Positions 11,675 through 23,584 are shown, numbered from the stretch's first letter. The stretch: DNA of 64,000 bases from Porpolomopsis calyptriformis (GCA_951640195.1 OX621164.1:1841098-1905097), one strand, 5' to 3'. Made by a program: numbers and translations. Notes: generated by a model from the letters alone, not told the origin.

Positions 11675-13143
11675 TTACTTAGTACCCATAACCACCCCTC
11701 GTACCTTCTGCAGCAGGCTCGACGTCCTGCCAAGACCAGGAGAGCCGGGACCAGTGACAGATGGCTGAACGCCGATTTCAGGTGATTTCTCCCCAGGGGG
11801 TGAGGGTAATTCCTTATTTTGGGCTCTCGAGTCTTCGATAAAGATAAAGGCCTCGGAATTCTCCGAAGTTGGGGATATGCTCTCCTTCTGATTGCTTCCG
11901 CCACGTCCACTCGCAAACCGACCAAGGAACGAATGCTGCGATCGGTGTGTGGGGCGAGGGGTGTTGGGGATGTTTCCACTCCCCAAATTCTCCGCCGTAG
12001 TGGGAGAGGAGGGAGGGAGGACGTCATCGCTTACAGGGACGTTCGGAGCATCCCGCATCTTCCGGATACGGTGCATCAAGGACTTGGTGCGCTTGGGGCC
12101 ATCGGGCCGGTTTGATGGTGGGGGGGAATTCTTCGGAAGGTCGATATCGCCTTGAGCATCGGGGATAAAGATGGGTTGCGGCGGGGGGATAATGGAGCGT
12201 CGGTTTTCTGCAAGCCGGGCATCGTCTGGGTAGTCTCTGTAAGTGTCGCGAAGATCACGGCTATCTTTGCGCTTGCCATGTGCGCTGCGAGGGGTGTGGC
12301 CTTCTTTGCCGCCATAGATAGAGCTTGTGGGTGTATCGCCCTGGTTGCCTCCGCCGGCGAAAAACTCCTCGTACGGCTCCGGTTCGTGGATGCCCCAAGC
12401 TTCGGCGATAGCGTCGACCTTCTTCTTGGGGGGCTCGTAGTAGGGTTCGTAACGTTCTTCGGTGGGGTATAGACCACTGTCGGGGGATTGACCCGCGGAA
12501 GTGTCTCTGGTGGAACGTGAACTCCAGGCTAGCATGGGGGCTTTGGTACGGTGGCGATTGCGAGAGGGCGCACAGGCGTCAAAAGGTCCGTCATGATGGA
12601 ACACTTTAAGAGCCAAGGTGAGGAATGAGGAGAGGGGAAGGTGAGATGGATAACATACTTGGACCGACACCAGTAAAATCCATTCTATCGATTACATCCG
12701 CATGTTGTGAGCCCTTCTTGGAGCGAGGTTTGCCGCCATTCTTAGCCTTCTCCACGGCAGCAGCAGCTGCGAGAACGGAATCATGGGACTGAGAACGACG
12801 GCCGGTGGTACGTGAGTTGCCGTTCGAAGAGGGTTGTCTGCGGAAGATGAATAGAGGAAGATCTGGGAGGAATGGATACGCACATTACAGTATGGCTCTT
12901 GGTCATCTTGTGGCGGGGACCGGTGTCGGGATTGCCGACGGGTGCGGTTTCATACACGGCATCTGTGGTGTCACGTTGTGGAGGCATCTTTGAGGATTTA
13001 GCTGGCTTTGGGGGTGGTGCGGGAGGGGGCGCAGACGAACGAGATGGCCTGAAAGAAATTGAAGGAAAAGAGGGATCGACGAATGGGTCAGAAGATGAAC
13101 GAATACGGTTATGGGATCGTTTTGATGCGTGGACCGCTGCCAT
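11675..13143 (-). CDS. Pal1 family cell-morphology protein
   Basis: Pal1 proteins localise to sites of polarised growth and act in cell-wall organisation and endocytic patches in fission yeast and other fungi. ATG 13143 starts MAAVHASKRSHNR. A Pro-rich stretch (PPPAPPPKPAKSS) follows, then an exon with RRSQSHDSVLAAAAAVEKA and KKGSQHADVIDRMDFTGVG. The signature FHHDGPFDACAPSRNRHRTK lies at about 12600-12545. Downstream are AWGIHEPEPYEEFFAGG and a long disordered Ser/Pro-rich tail ending VRGVVMGTK. At least three introns are needed. The Pal1 core motifs are intact. It is head to head with the desaturase gene (170 bp between starts). Confidence 0.9.
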
Positions 13144-13313
13144 CGATGGAGTCGCAGCGGGAAAGCAAGTGGTGAATGAGATTCACACGCCAAGGTAAGT
13201 CGGGCTGGCCATCGACCGTTTTTATCTATAAGCTCGGGTATTAGAACGTGAGTATTCGTACTCGCAACTGTATCGATGATTTATGCCGTTCGACAGTCAT
13301 CCTTCTTAATTTC

Positions 13314-15124
13314 ATGTTCATGGCAACCCGTTCGTGGACCCGGGACCAGGTAGCCTCGCAAATAATCGCAGGAGACACCCTCCTCGTATACAGAAATCAA
13401 CTTATCCGTGTTCCGTCTTCCTGGCTTGATTCACACCCAGGCGGTTCCCTTTCCATCCTGCATTTCGTAGGTCGGGACGCCTCAGATGAAATAGACGCAT
13501 ATCATTCCGCGGAAGCCCTCATGCGAATTAAACGATATGTCATTGGCACCGTCCAACTTGGGGACGATGGCTGGCAACCCCTTATACCACCCGTGGCGTT
13601 GGGTTGGGTTAGAAAATTCGGCAAGGATGGCAACCTCGCATGGTTCAACGAAGCCAATGCCGTCCAATCGCCTCGCGACCCAAGCTTGTCTCACCATGCC
13701 CATATTTTATTAGTAAAAAGAGACGCATTCTCTCCAGACCTACTACCAGCACCGACTCTTGCTGATCTCCATCCCCCCCCTACCAATCTCTCCCTAAAAA
13801 TTCAGGCTCAACATTCGGCAGCTTACAAAACTCTTCACAAGCGCATCTCGGATGCAGGCCTCTATAAAACCCCATACCTAACAGGTTACGGGCCGGAGCT
13901 CGCCCGCTACATTCTTCTCGGTGCCCTTTCAGCCATTGCGTACTCCAAGAACTGGCTGTTGACGAGCGCCGCTCTCCTTGGCCTGATGTGGCATCAGCTA
14001 GTCTTTAGTGCTCATGACCTTGGCCATATGGGCGTCACTCATAACTGGGTTGTTGACCGTATCCTCGGTATCTTGATAGCTGATTTCATCGGCGGTCTAA
14101 GTATCGGTTGGTGGGTCGAGGTAACAATTCTTCAACTTTCAAAATCTTCCAGCTAACTTAATGTCCCCTCCAGAACCACAACGTACACCACCGTAAGTTT
14201 CTTCATCACTCTCTCGGAGTAGCCTGATCACCTCTCTTGAAGTCGTAACAAATCATCCTTCACAGTGCGTTCCCTTCCGCCCCTCACCCCCTTCACCCGC
14301 TGATTCATCCTGCAGCGATCCAGACATCGAACATCTGCCCTTTTTCGCCATTACCCCCTTGTTCTTCCGCTCCCTTTGGTCGTCTTTCTATAAACGCACT
14401 ATGACCTTTGACCGTTTTTCATCCTTCTTTATTTCCTTGCAGCATAAACTCTTTTATATAATCATGACTTTTGCACGTTTCAATCTTTACGCAAACTCCT
14501 ACGGCTTTCTCTTCCGCAAAGCTTTTGACGCACCGCGCGCACGTGGAGGCAGGTGGGCATGGTGGCTGGAAATTATTGGGTTGGCTTTTTTTTGGTTTTG
14601 GTTTGGATCTTTATTGAAAGGATGTGGGAGCTGGATCAAGGCATTGGGCTACTTGCTAGTCAGTCATGCTCTGACGGGTCCTTTGCATATCCAAGTAAGC
14701 CTTTTCTCTCTCATCTTACAGATCGTTGATGGACATTGTCTTCCAGATCGTTCTCTCTCATTTTTCAATGTCAACAGCCGATCTAGGACCAACAGAGTCA
14801 TTCCCTCACCGCCAATTGCGCACAACAACCGATGTCATATGTCCACCTTCACTCAGCTTTTTACATGGCGGTCTTCACCTCCAAGTCACGCACCACCTCT
14901 TCCCTCGTCTCCCGCGGCATAATCTTCGACAAGCAAGCATGTTGGTGAAGGAATTCGCGCGAGAACAAGGGTTAGTGTACGCCGAGTTCGGTTTTATCAG
15001 TGGAAACAGAGAAGTGGTGGGCGTGTTAAAGGGTGTGGCGGATCAATTGAAACTTATTCAGATGGTAGCCGATGCAGAGGTCAAGGAAGCGGTGGCTAAG
15101 ACAGCCGGGTTGAAACTGGCATGA
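13314..15124 (+). CDS. Delta-8 sphingolipid (ceramide) desaturase with cytochrome b5 domain
   Basis: Membrane-bound front-end desaturase of the ER, expected to introduce the delta-8 double bond into the long-chain base of fungal glucosylceramides. The first usable ATG is at 13314, with a second at 13320 in the same frame. The N-terminal cytochrome b5 domain contains WLDSHPGGSLSILHFVGRDA (heme-binding HPGG). The three histidine boxes are HDLGH (about 14016), HNVHH (about 14175, just before a GTAAGT donor) and QVTHH (about 14882), the last being the Q-x-x-H-H form typical of b5-fusion desaturases. Hydrophobic segments surround the boxes. At least four introns. Substrate specificity is inferred from family architecture; a delta-6 or other front-end desaturase would look similar. 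Confidence 0.88.
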
Positions 15125-15242
15125 CATCTGATTACTCCGTAGAGATTAGAATCACACCATATTTTTATGCTTTTCATGCCGATGCACGTAAACACTAAGT
15201 ATCAACGGGGCGAGATAACAAGGAAAACGAGGGCCGAGTAGA

Positions 15243-16029
15243 CTATTTCTTCTTCGCTGCCTCTTCTTCCTCCTTCTATATAAATCAATCAGATGATGCC
15301 TGCTATATGCAATGGAAACGATGCCAACCTTAGCGGCCCGAACCTTTCGGGCACCCTCGTGCCTTTGATTGGCACGAGCAATACGCAAGGTTCGGAAGGC
15401 CTCGAATTCACGTTCTGCCTCCGTAATCTTGCGAGGCGCATCAGCGGGGGCTGCTTTTGGTAGAGGGAAAGTACGTGTTGTAGCCGATTGACGTTCCTCC
15501 ACCTGGAGGAGAATGTTTTAGCAACAAAAGGGCATATTAGAATAGGTCCTCACTGTTGAGTCGCCCTTCTTGGGCGTCTTGGCGTTGCGGGGAAACAAGA
15601 TCAGTCGTTGCTTGTACGCCTTCAATCGTTCAACGTTGACGAGCATCCCCTCTTCACTCAAATTTCTCCTCCTGTGGTCCACAACGATGCCGATACCCCT
15701 TGCTTCCTTTCTGCCAACACCAGCTGCCTTAAGTTCTGCCAGCGTGAAGCCCCTTCCCTCGCGGACCATTCTGTTGTATCGCACGGTTGGCGCTCGGACG
15801 GCTGGTCGGAGGAGCGTAAGCGGGCGAACGCCAAGGGTGGCGGCTTTGGCCTTGCGAGCTTTACGGCGACGAAGTTTACGGCCAGGTTGATCGAACCAAG
15901 TCCGGACTCTCCGTTGCCAATCTTTGCGAAAATGGTTCCCGTGAAGGACTGGGTATGGAGACAAGCAGAGTCACTACAAAAGGCCACGACTTTAAAGTGG
16001 TACGCACCATTGTTATGTCGGAAACCCAT
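15243..16029 (-). CDS. RPL13: 60S ribosomal protein L13 (eL13)
   Basis: Large-subunit cytosolic ribosomal protein. Exon 1 is tiny: MGFRHNN from ATG 16029, then an intron. Exon 2 opens with [19 protein letters not shown], followed by [35 protein letters not shown] and [13 protein letters not shown]. Further exons give [10 protein letters not shown] and [19 protein letters not shown]; the last encodes EEEEAAKKK and a stop at 15245-15243. All family blocks are present and the length, about 205-210 residues, is normal. The sequence just upstream of the ATG (CTGCAG|AATTGAACG) resembles a splice acceptor, so a 5' UTR intron is likely. Convergent with the desaturase gene. Confidence 0.96.
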
Positions 16030-16364
16030 CGTTCAATTCTGCAGATGAACAAAAGTCTAGTCAGCACTATATCAACCAATTATGACGAGGCATATCCAGA
16101 GTGATGTATCTCCATCCACCATTTTTCCACAGATTTCGTTTGCCACGAGGGTATTCAATCAACACTTAGAGATGAACGGAGACGTCGTACCGTTGAATGT
16201 CTCTGTGGTTTGACTTTCGAGAGACTACCTTGACGAGGCCAACGATGTCTGACCTGGAGAGAATTTCAATGTCCCTTTACAGTATACAGTAAACACAAAC
16301 AAACAAATGGGATTCAAAGAGGCTCATGATAGTACACAATGGTGTTTCTCAAATCAACGCACTC
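16030..16364. other. Intergenic: RPL13 promoter/5' UTR and 3' flank of the DUF2235 gene
   Basis: 335 bp between tandem minus-strand genes. The part next to RPL13 reads like a 5' UTR intron (a branch-like GCTGACT and a CTGCAG acceptor on the minus strand). Nothing else recognisable is seen. Confidence 0.4.
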
Positions 16365-18716
16365 CTACGGTTCTTTCTCGAAAGCCTTCAGATAAGGGCC
16401 CAAGTGGGTTTCCTCAACCATTTTGGCAAACCAGGTCTTTTCTTCAACCGGCTGCCCACCTTGGCTCACTAGAGCTTCGGTGCGCATGACGCTTCCCAGT
16501 AATGAATGACCAACATCGGCGCCCGCCTTGGCAACCTTTGCCCAGAGGCTGGGAGTTTCGTTGTGCTGACTGGACTTTGCCACATAATCTTTGGAGGCTG
16601 AGTGGTTGGGGTCATAAGGCCATTTGTCTCTTAACTGTTTCTCAAGTGGAGTGAGCTCGTGAATTAGCGCAGGATGAGCAGCAATATGTTCCTCTGGCAG
16701 TGGAAGAATATTGGATCGGCTCAAGGCAGAAGGGTGTATTGTCTCGTGCGTGGTATCGTCGACCAATGCTGGGAGTTGACGCGTGATCTCGTGGGCCAGC
16801 ACAAATATACCGGTCTCTGGGCTAAGATATATGGTGAGATTTGGAGTAAACTTGATTGCTGATAGCATACTTATGCGGTTGTTGGTGGCCCCAAGGCGCC
16901 ACTGGCTCTGGCAACGAGGCCAGGTACTTCAAGTCTAAAGAAAGCATATTGCCAATGTGTCCCTGGTGCGCTCTTTAGACGTGAGTAATTCCGCAAATTT
17001 TCCTACGTACGGCCATCCAAGTTAAAGTCAAGTCAGCCAAATCGTGATCTTGCCAACCCCCACCGATCTGGAAAAGGGATCAATTCCTGTGGTTTCATAT
17101 GGAACGCAACAACGCACATCGGAGTGAGAACCTGGATGTATTTAGCTTTGTGAAATAGAAAAATTTCAGTCCAAGTGAGATACCCACCGATAAACCAGCA
17201 CTGCCAAACCAAGTTAGTACCAGAAAATTCTCCAAGAAGTCTCAAACTACTGACTTGCTTCAGGACTTGGTTCCTGCGTCGGCCTTCTTCAACTTGTTGA
17301 AATTTGCAGCAATTCTTGGAAGAATTAGCAAACCTATCAAAAAAGAGAATATTCCATGCTTACAAAATCAGCTCGAGTTTCATGGATTGCTAACGCGTGA
17401 AAGGCATTGGCGATATCAGGCGAAAGCTTTTTATCAGGAAACCCAAATATAGTTGTGATGTCTTTCCAGTGAAGGGATATTTCTTCAGGTAAGCCCAAAG
17501 AGCCTACGGTATCAAAGACGCCGATGCATCTAAAAGGGGTGTCCAGGTCAGTATCTACTTCGGTTATATCTAAGTTGGACAGACTTGATGATAAACGGAT
17601 TGGTGTCCGAAGTTACTCTTTTCTTTCCGGGGGAATCTGGTGATGTCCAGGGTGCAAGCCTCTCGTCCAACGTCTTGATGACTGTAGTCATATTCAGACT
17701 GAGAAAGCTCTGGGAGAAGGATTAAAAAGAACCAGCTGGATCTTGGGTATTTCCGCGCTTTTGAAAATCGACGAAAATGGCGGCGAAATTAACCATGTCT
17801 GTACGGTTAAGCACACCAATGGTGCTCTACGAATAAGTTAAGGTCAAAGAAAGAAGACGCGGTTGTAATGAATGTACGGACGAGAAACATCGCCACCATT
17901 CTAGCGGTATAGGCACCCTAGGATTGATCAAGTCAGAGCCAAGTGCCGAGTGGAGGTATGAGAATACCCTTGAGAAGCCGAATAAGAAAATCTAGCCGCG
18001 ATAATCAGGAATAGGCTAAATGAGATATAGACCAAAAAAAATCATCACCTCATCTCCTGGGTGATAGTTTCTGTGGCAACAGCTAAGTCTTCTGGGGATT
18101 CTGTTGCGAAAACGAGGAACCTACTGTGCAATGAACGCATAGGCTTCTTCAACCTTTTCAGCTATGAGGATGCAGATTAAGGAAGAGACTAGACAGATTG
18201 ACGGTTATAGGCTAACCTAAAGAAGCCCCCGTAGTTCCTAAACGCAAAGAGTCATTGGTGTGAGAGAGATGCAGATGAAGTAAGTCACCTTGTAGATACG
18301 AATAAAAATTAGGGTCCGAGCCGATACCCGACTGATAAAACACAATTTGAGGGACCGGGGGGTTGCTTCGTGGTAAAATCAGCCGAAGGATTAAGAAGGG
18401 TAAAAGGCACCATACTGTCGAGGGTCTTCGCTGTGGATACACCTTGAAAGTCGCTGGACCACAGTAAAGTACCTGCATAGGCGAAGCATGTGGAAACACT
18501 CACGAGAATGTTCGTGTACTGCCAACGGTTTTTCATAAGTAGCCCATCCTGCCAAGTGCTTATTCACGATGATAAACTCGCAAGCCAAATGGTGAAATTG
18601 AGATAAACGCACCCATCACAACAGATAATAAGTCGCTTCATGATTCTCTGGGGCCTAGGGCCTGTTGTGATGCTTGAATTGCCAGTACTGAACGTTGCAT
18701 CGTCGAATTCCAACAT
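16365..18716 (-). CDS. DUF2235 (alpha/beta-hydrolase-like) protein
   Basis: Start ATG 18716 reads MLEFDDATFSTGNSS and runs into RIMKRLIICCDG, the DUF2235 opening motif. Spliced exons then give PQIVFYQSGIGSDPNFYSYL, EKVEEAYAFIAQ, and FGFSR joined to GAYTARMVAMFLV. The last is the G-x-S-x-G nucleophile elbow. After that come STIGVLNRTDMVNFAAIF, CIGVFDTVGSLGLPEEISL, NAFHALAIHETRADF, WFIGG and GGGWQDHDLADLTLTWMA. The C-terminal exon includes TPLEKQLRDKWPYDP and ends LKAFEKEP. About a dozen introns, some exons under 40 nt, so exact joins are uncertain. DUF2235 proteins are numerous in fungi. Bacterial relatives include type VI-secreted phospholipases; the fungal substrate is unknown. A TCACGTGA lies at 18784-18791 upstream. 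Confidence 0.8.
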
Positions 18717-19127
18717 GATGATGGGAGTCTGAGACGGTAAATCAATTTCTTTATCCGCTGATTATATGCTCTGATGGATGGTGTCACGTGATAGGATCAA
18801 TGATCGTGCCTCAAACTGGGTCAGGCGTCCGCCCTTTTTCCTCGCCAGATAAAGCTTCACCTGGCAGTGTTTGATGAGTCTGTCAAGGGCAGTCATCGTA
18901 AGACATCCATGTCGATCTGGAGATCATAGTCATGGTAAACTCTCAGAGAAGGTTCCGAGAGAAGGCATTCATACATTTACTTCGTCTTGCAAGACCACTT
19001 TTTGCACTGACCTCTCCCATATAGGCATTACGGCAATGTTAACCGGGAAATCGATTGAAGCAGACTCTGATGGGATGAAAGAAGTGCAACTGATAATATA
19101 ATAACACCCTGTACAACAAAACGTAAC
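18717..19127. other. Intergenic: DUF2235 promoter and RPS16 3' flank
   Basis: 411 bp. It holds a TCACGTGA palindrome (18784-18791) 68 nt upstream of the DUF2235 start codon. An open frame at 18871-19101 has no recognisable protein character and I do not call it. Confidence 0.4.
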
Positions 19128-19669
19128 CTAGCGGTAACTTGGATAGAATGTAAGTAATTCCATCAGGAGTAGGAGATTGCCTATTACACACCTTTTTTGC
19201 CTGCGTGCGCGGGCACCAGCACCACCGAATTTCTTTGGTTCCATCCGTCTTGGATCAGCAATTAACAGTGCTCGGTCATAGGCCACTAGCTTCTTCTTCA
19301 GCTCCATGGCAGCATACGCATCCGTGTATTTGGCATAATATGCGATGAGTGCCCTTGCGATGGCCTGGCGAATCGCATAGACTTGGGATGTATGTCCACC
19401 CCCTTTTACTCGTACCCGGATATCAAGTGGGGCAAATGCATCTTCGCCAGCGACAAGGACAGGCTCGTAAATCTTGAAACGCAGGATCTCGGGCTGGACG
19501 AGATTTATAGGTGAGCCGTTGATTCGGATAAGGCCACGCCCTTCTTTTGCATGAGCAACCGCGGTTGCTGTCTGATATTGTGATGAGATCGTTGTCCCAT
19601 AAGAAAAGCGTTGTGTACACACACCTTCTTCTTGCCAAATGTCTGAACGGCCTTTCCCAATGATGACAT
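19128..19669 (-). CDS. RPS16: 40S ribosomal protein S16 (uS9)
   Basis: Small-subunit cytosolic ribosomal protein near the decoding centre. ATG 19669 starts [15 protein letters not shown]. One intron separates this from [19 protein letters not shown]. The body includes [38 protein letters not shown] and [21 protein letters not shown] last intron of about 50 nt splits the final codons, so that ARRQK joins to SYR at the stop 19130-19128. The unspliced frame also reaches the same stop, so the intron is invisible to simple ORF finding. The family C-terminus SYR/RYR favours splicing. About 145 residues, normal for the family. Confidence 0.95.
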
Positions 19670-20119
19670 TATCTATAACTGGGGTTGGTTGAGCGAATAA
19701 CGCTGATTGAATGACGATTAAAATCAGATCTGGTCCAGAGACATCCAATATCCAGACATTGCATCCAGCTCAATCTTCTGTCATAATCGACGACACAACC
19801 GAACAAGTCGAGCTACCATAGCTTGTCCAGAGATATTATTGAGGACAAACCCACCTTGGTCAAGTATGTGAGAGGGACCTTCTTTTGAGAGTGCGAATGA
19901 ATGACGAATGACGAATGGTCACGCAGGTCACAACAGGCGAGCATGCTCTCGCTGGGCATTCAGGTGTGTTCCTTGCCACGAATGGTCTTTCTTGGTCAAT
20001 AATCGTCTATATTAGCCCATCAAGGTCAAATTTCAGTCAAGCGTGGCCACCTGTGCCCGCATTTTTTGTCATAGATATAACATACGGCAGAACACTACTT
20101 TGGCGAAACATAATTCTCA
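19670..20119. other. Intergenic: divergent promoters of RPS16 and mitochondrial uL4
   Basis: 450 bp between start codons facing away from each other. It contains a short run of GAATGAC-type repeats at about 19890-19915. The open frame at 19915-20139 has no recognisable domain. An upstream non-coding or presequence exon for the mitochondrial gene could lie here. Confidence 0.4.
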
Positions 20120-20851
20120 ATGTGTTCAAGGTCTGTTGAACTAATCACTGGCAGCTCACCAGCTGATTGTCGTTTAGTCGCTCCCACAGTAAATCCTGTG
20201 TATCTGAGGATGACAACTCCCCTTATTCAAAGGACCCATTACAATCCATATGACAGCATTGCTGTCCTTGATCCGATAGTTTTCGACCACCCAATCCGAC
20301 GGGACATCCTCCACCTTTGTGTCGTGCACCATCTCGACTCGTTGCGACAAGGCACAGCTTCTACAAAAACGCGTGGCGAGGTGCGGGGATCGGGCAGAAA
20401 AATCCGACCGCAGAAGGGCTCAGGTAGGGCACGCTTGGGTGATGGCCAGAGTCCAATGCTCCGTGGAGGAGGTGTTGCATTTGGCCCGAAACCACGCGAC
20501 TTCAGCACCAAGCTACCAAGAAAAGTGATTCAAATGGGCATGCGCGTTGCCCTGAGCGTCAAGGTGAAAGAGAAGAAACTCGGCTTGGTGGAGAAACACG
20601 ATTGGCCAAGTGGGAGGACCAATTCCCTCGCTGACAGAGTCGATCTTTTGGGTTGGAGGAAGACGCTGTTAGTCACTGGAGAGGAGCGATTCTCCATTGG
20701 ATTGGAAAGGGCCGGGAGAAATCTTGCGATGGTGGGTTTCAGTACTGCCGCCGAGCTGACGGTGTACGACATCGTCAAGTGGCCGAGGATCGTGTTGGAT
20801 GTTGCAGCAGTGGACTACTTTGAACGTACATTGAGCAAACAGCCACGCTAG
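20120..20851 (+). CDS. YML6: Mitochondrial large-subunit ribosomal protein uL4m
   Basis: Mitochondrial version of bacterial ribosomal protein L4, which lines the exit tunnel. ATG 20120 gives MCSRSVELITGSSPAD, then VYLRMTTPLIQ and SIAVLDPIVFDHPIRRDILH. The conserved L4 loop is RQGTASTKTRGEV, GSGRKIRPQKGSGRARLGDG and MLRGGGVAFGPKPRDFSTKL. A typical C-terminal half ends YFERTLSKQPR. 243 residues with no certain intron. The basic N-terminus is short for an import signal. An in-frame TAA lies directly upstream, so a longer presequence would need an unseen upstream exon. The gene ends only 68 bp before the ATG of the Rap1-like gene on the same strand. Confidence 0.88.
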   Translation: MCSRSVELITGSSPADCRLVAPTVNPVYLRMTTPLIQRTHYNPYDSIAVLDPIVFDHPIRRDILHLCVVHHLDSLRQGTASTKTRGEVRGSGRKIRPQKGSGRARLGDGQSPMLRGGGVAFGPKPRDFSTKLPRKVIQMGMRVALSVKVKEKKLGLVEKHDWPSGRTNSLADRVDLLGWRKTLLVTGEERFSIGLERAGRNLAMVGFSTAAELTVYDIVKWPRIVLDVAAVDYFERTLSKQPR

Positions 20852-20919
20852 CTTTTATACATTAGTCAGCGAGTACGCGCGACAGCTGTCTTGTGTCCTC
20901 AATCGTATCTAAATAAAAA

Positions 20920-23492
20920 ATGGTGGATGATAACGCCCACTCTTCCTCTCAAAGTCAATCTCCAATTTTTCAAGACGTGTCTGGTTCCCCGCTCGAGATT
21001 TTTGTTGATCCTGGGGCTGTAACAGGTCGCCCTAAACTCGTGCGCAATCTCCGCGTAGGTCTTTCCTATCCTCTTTTTTCGTCTTTTCATCTTCTAGGAA
21101 TTACAGAAAGCAGGTGCTCATATCTGCATCGCTGTGGCACAAGCCCATTTGATTCTCGTTGACTCCGGCACAAAACCAGGGAGACAGTTTATTCGCGACT
21201 GGGCTCAAGACCAAGACAAGGTTGTATTGGACTATGTGTGGGCACGGATGTCCCTTGATGCCGGGAAGGCTTTGTTAGCGGATGATGATTGGGGCGGATG
21301 TAAGGCTGTCGATGATGGGTTACCCTCCGACGAAGACGAAGACGACGTTGAAGGTCTAGTTTTGGAAAAGCCAGGAGAAGTGAAGTCAGTCTTTTTTTTA
21401 ATATCGTCACTTTCAACCTCATCTTGGTGATCAAGAAGCCCTCTCCCCACACCCAGACCAACGCCTACGGAAGCTAGCCGCTCATCGCAAATTCGCCATC
21501 GGAGTGTATCTCCTAAAAGATCTTCCTCGTCTCGCGTTGCTCACCCTGATACCAACCACCACACCTCTCAACCTCAGCAAAGTCAAGACAACGGGCTTTG
21601 CTACTCACCCACGACTCAAGAACAACAACCTTCCTTTCCTCAGCTGTCCCAACCATTGCCTCAATCCCAGCCTGCTCACTTTCACTCAGGATTGCCATTT
21701 CCACAAGCACAACTAACATATGGTGATATGGCGTCAATGCAGGCGGCATTTATGAATCCAATGCTGCCACCTGGACAGGTGGACGCCCAAACTATGACGT
21801 TGATGATGGATGTGATGAGACATCGAGGCATAAATCCACAATCTTTCTTCAGTCAGATGTTCATTAACGCGTTACAACCTTCCTTCATGCAATCCAACAT
21901 GTTACAGCCAATGTTGCTATTCCAGCCGGTCGCCAACGGTCTATCCCACCCCACACAAGAACAACAATCTCCTGCAGCTGACAAAACGGAAGTGCCTATG
22001 ACCACCGAATCAGTTGCATCCCCTACCCAACCCAATGCTAGTTCCAAGCCCCGACTAATTCCGCCTTCGAGTAGCCGCAGAGCCTCTACCCCTTCAACAC
22101 CTTCTTCACCGTCGCCTTCTCAAGGGAAGCAAGCAGGATACTCACCGAGCTGTACCCATTTTCCAATCGATTCGTCACCCACAATCGGCACACCGAAATC
22201 GTCTATTCAATCACACTCTTCACCTAGCAATGCCCCCACGTCACCACGGTCGCGCCCATCCGGATCGCCTCGTCCACCTGGCCAAGTATTTACTTCGCAT
22301 TCCGGTAGACCACTATCTTTCTTCGTCCAGGTTGATCTCAGCAACCGACTTTCGACAGTGAACAAAATCAAGGTCCGCCCTTTTCTAGCAACTCGTTTCA
22401 AGCTCACTAATATTAATTCGCACAGAAAAATGGTGGCAGAATTGAAAGTGATAATATAATAGCAGATTATATCATCCTTGATTCCGCGAAGGACAAGGAT
22501 TTTGCTAGTCTCCTCCATTCAACTATGGCGGCGAACAAATTTGCCATGCGCGCTAGTTTCGTGCACGACTGCGTCGAGCAAAGCGCTTTCTTAGATCCGA
22601 CTGAATACCTCTTTGGAAAGCCTGCCCCGCAAAAACGGAAGCGAGGCCGACAATTCAACGCAGCCCCCTCACCTACGACGAAGGTGAGACCTCAGAAAAG
22701 GAGAGAGGAAACGACAACAATTGCAGGAAAGTTTGCGGGACAGAGGACTGGGATCGACGACCCAATAGCTTATGCTGGACTACCATCACCGTCTCCTCCA
22801 GGCGAGGAGACTAGGCAACCCTCGAGTGGAGGGAAGTATCGTTTCTCGACAGAGGAAAAAGCGTATTTCATCCGCTACGCTAGGATCTTGTTGGAACGAG
22901 ATCCTCTCGCCTCCGGCAACAGCCTCGCCCAACGAATGCACAAGAAGGTGGGTTCTTTTTCTTCGCGTCCATGCACAACTGACGACATGATGTACAGATG
23001 CCCACCCACACTTTTGGATCTTGGCGTAATTATATATCTACAACAGCATCCGGTGACCTCGACCGTCTGCGGCTGGAATTCAAAAGTACCAATCAACAAG
23101 CTCGAATTGAAGTTGAGCCAGATTGCAACGGAGCCAGCCCATCGAAAAAAGTAAAACATAATTCGACAACCACCGACAATGACGAGACAACAGTCGATTC
23201 CGGTGATATACAGCGGGACCTGAATGTGATATGCAACTTTTTTGCGTTTGGTGGAGGCAATAATTGTGGCACCGATGACGAAGTTTGGGCAGCACTTGCG
23301 AGACGGGTCAGTGAATTTTATAACAAACACATTTTTCAGAGCATTGACGGCTACGGATGCGTACAGTCCACCTGCAAAAGTTCTTCGTCGTGGCCCGAAT
23401 TCTATGCCAATAACCTCACGGAGGTCAATGCTGGGATCGGGAGCCGAACAGCAAACTCTCCCATCACGAAAGGATCACGACCCCAAACCTGA
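20920..23492 (+). CDS. Rap1-like protein: two BRCT domains plus Myb/RAP1-type domains
   Basis: Seen: exon 1 from ATG 20920 contains SPLEIFVDPGAVTGRPKLVR. It splices to KAGAHICIAVAQAHLILVDS, RQFIRDWAQDQDKVVLDYVW and an acidic stretch (a first BRCT domain). A Ser/Pro/Gln-rich linker follows (21450-22300). A second BRCT region is PLSFFVQVDLSNRL, then NGGRIESDNIIADYIILD and FAMRASFVHDCVEQSAFLD, with YLFGKPAPQKRKRGR after it. Next is a Myb/RAP1-like region: KYRFSTEEKAYFIRYARIL and PTHTFGSWRNYIS. A final part has DDEVWAALARR joined across an intron to STCKSSSSWPEFYANN, like a second Myb unit. Known: BRCT plus Myb is the Rap1 (TERF2IP) architecture, acting at telomeres and in transcription. Inference: this is the Rap1 orthologue. 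Splice choice at about 23308-23368 decides the last 40 residues. Confidence 0.7.
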
Positions 23493-23584
23493 TGAGACTA
23501 GTTCTGGAATGTAATATGTAGCACCATGATGAATGTCTCGCTCGAGATTGGCTGGAGTCTACAGCAGCTGACACTGTTAAGTAC

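Noticed and set aside
13248..13313. Upstream start for the desaturase at 13248
   Set aside because: That codon is GTG. ATG 13314 or 13320 precedes the cytochrome b5 domain with normal spacing.
16365..18716. Type VI secretion effector or horizontally acquired bacterial phospholipase
   Set aside because: The gene has about a dozen normal fungal introns and no bacterial context. DUF2235 is common in fungi.
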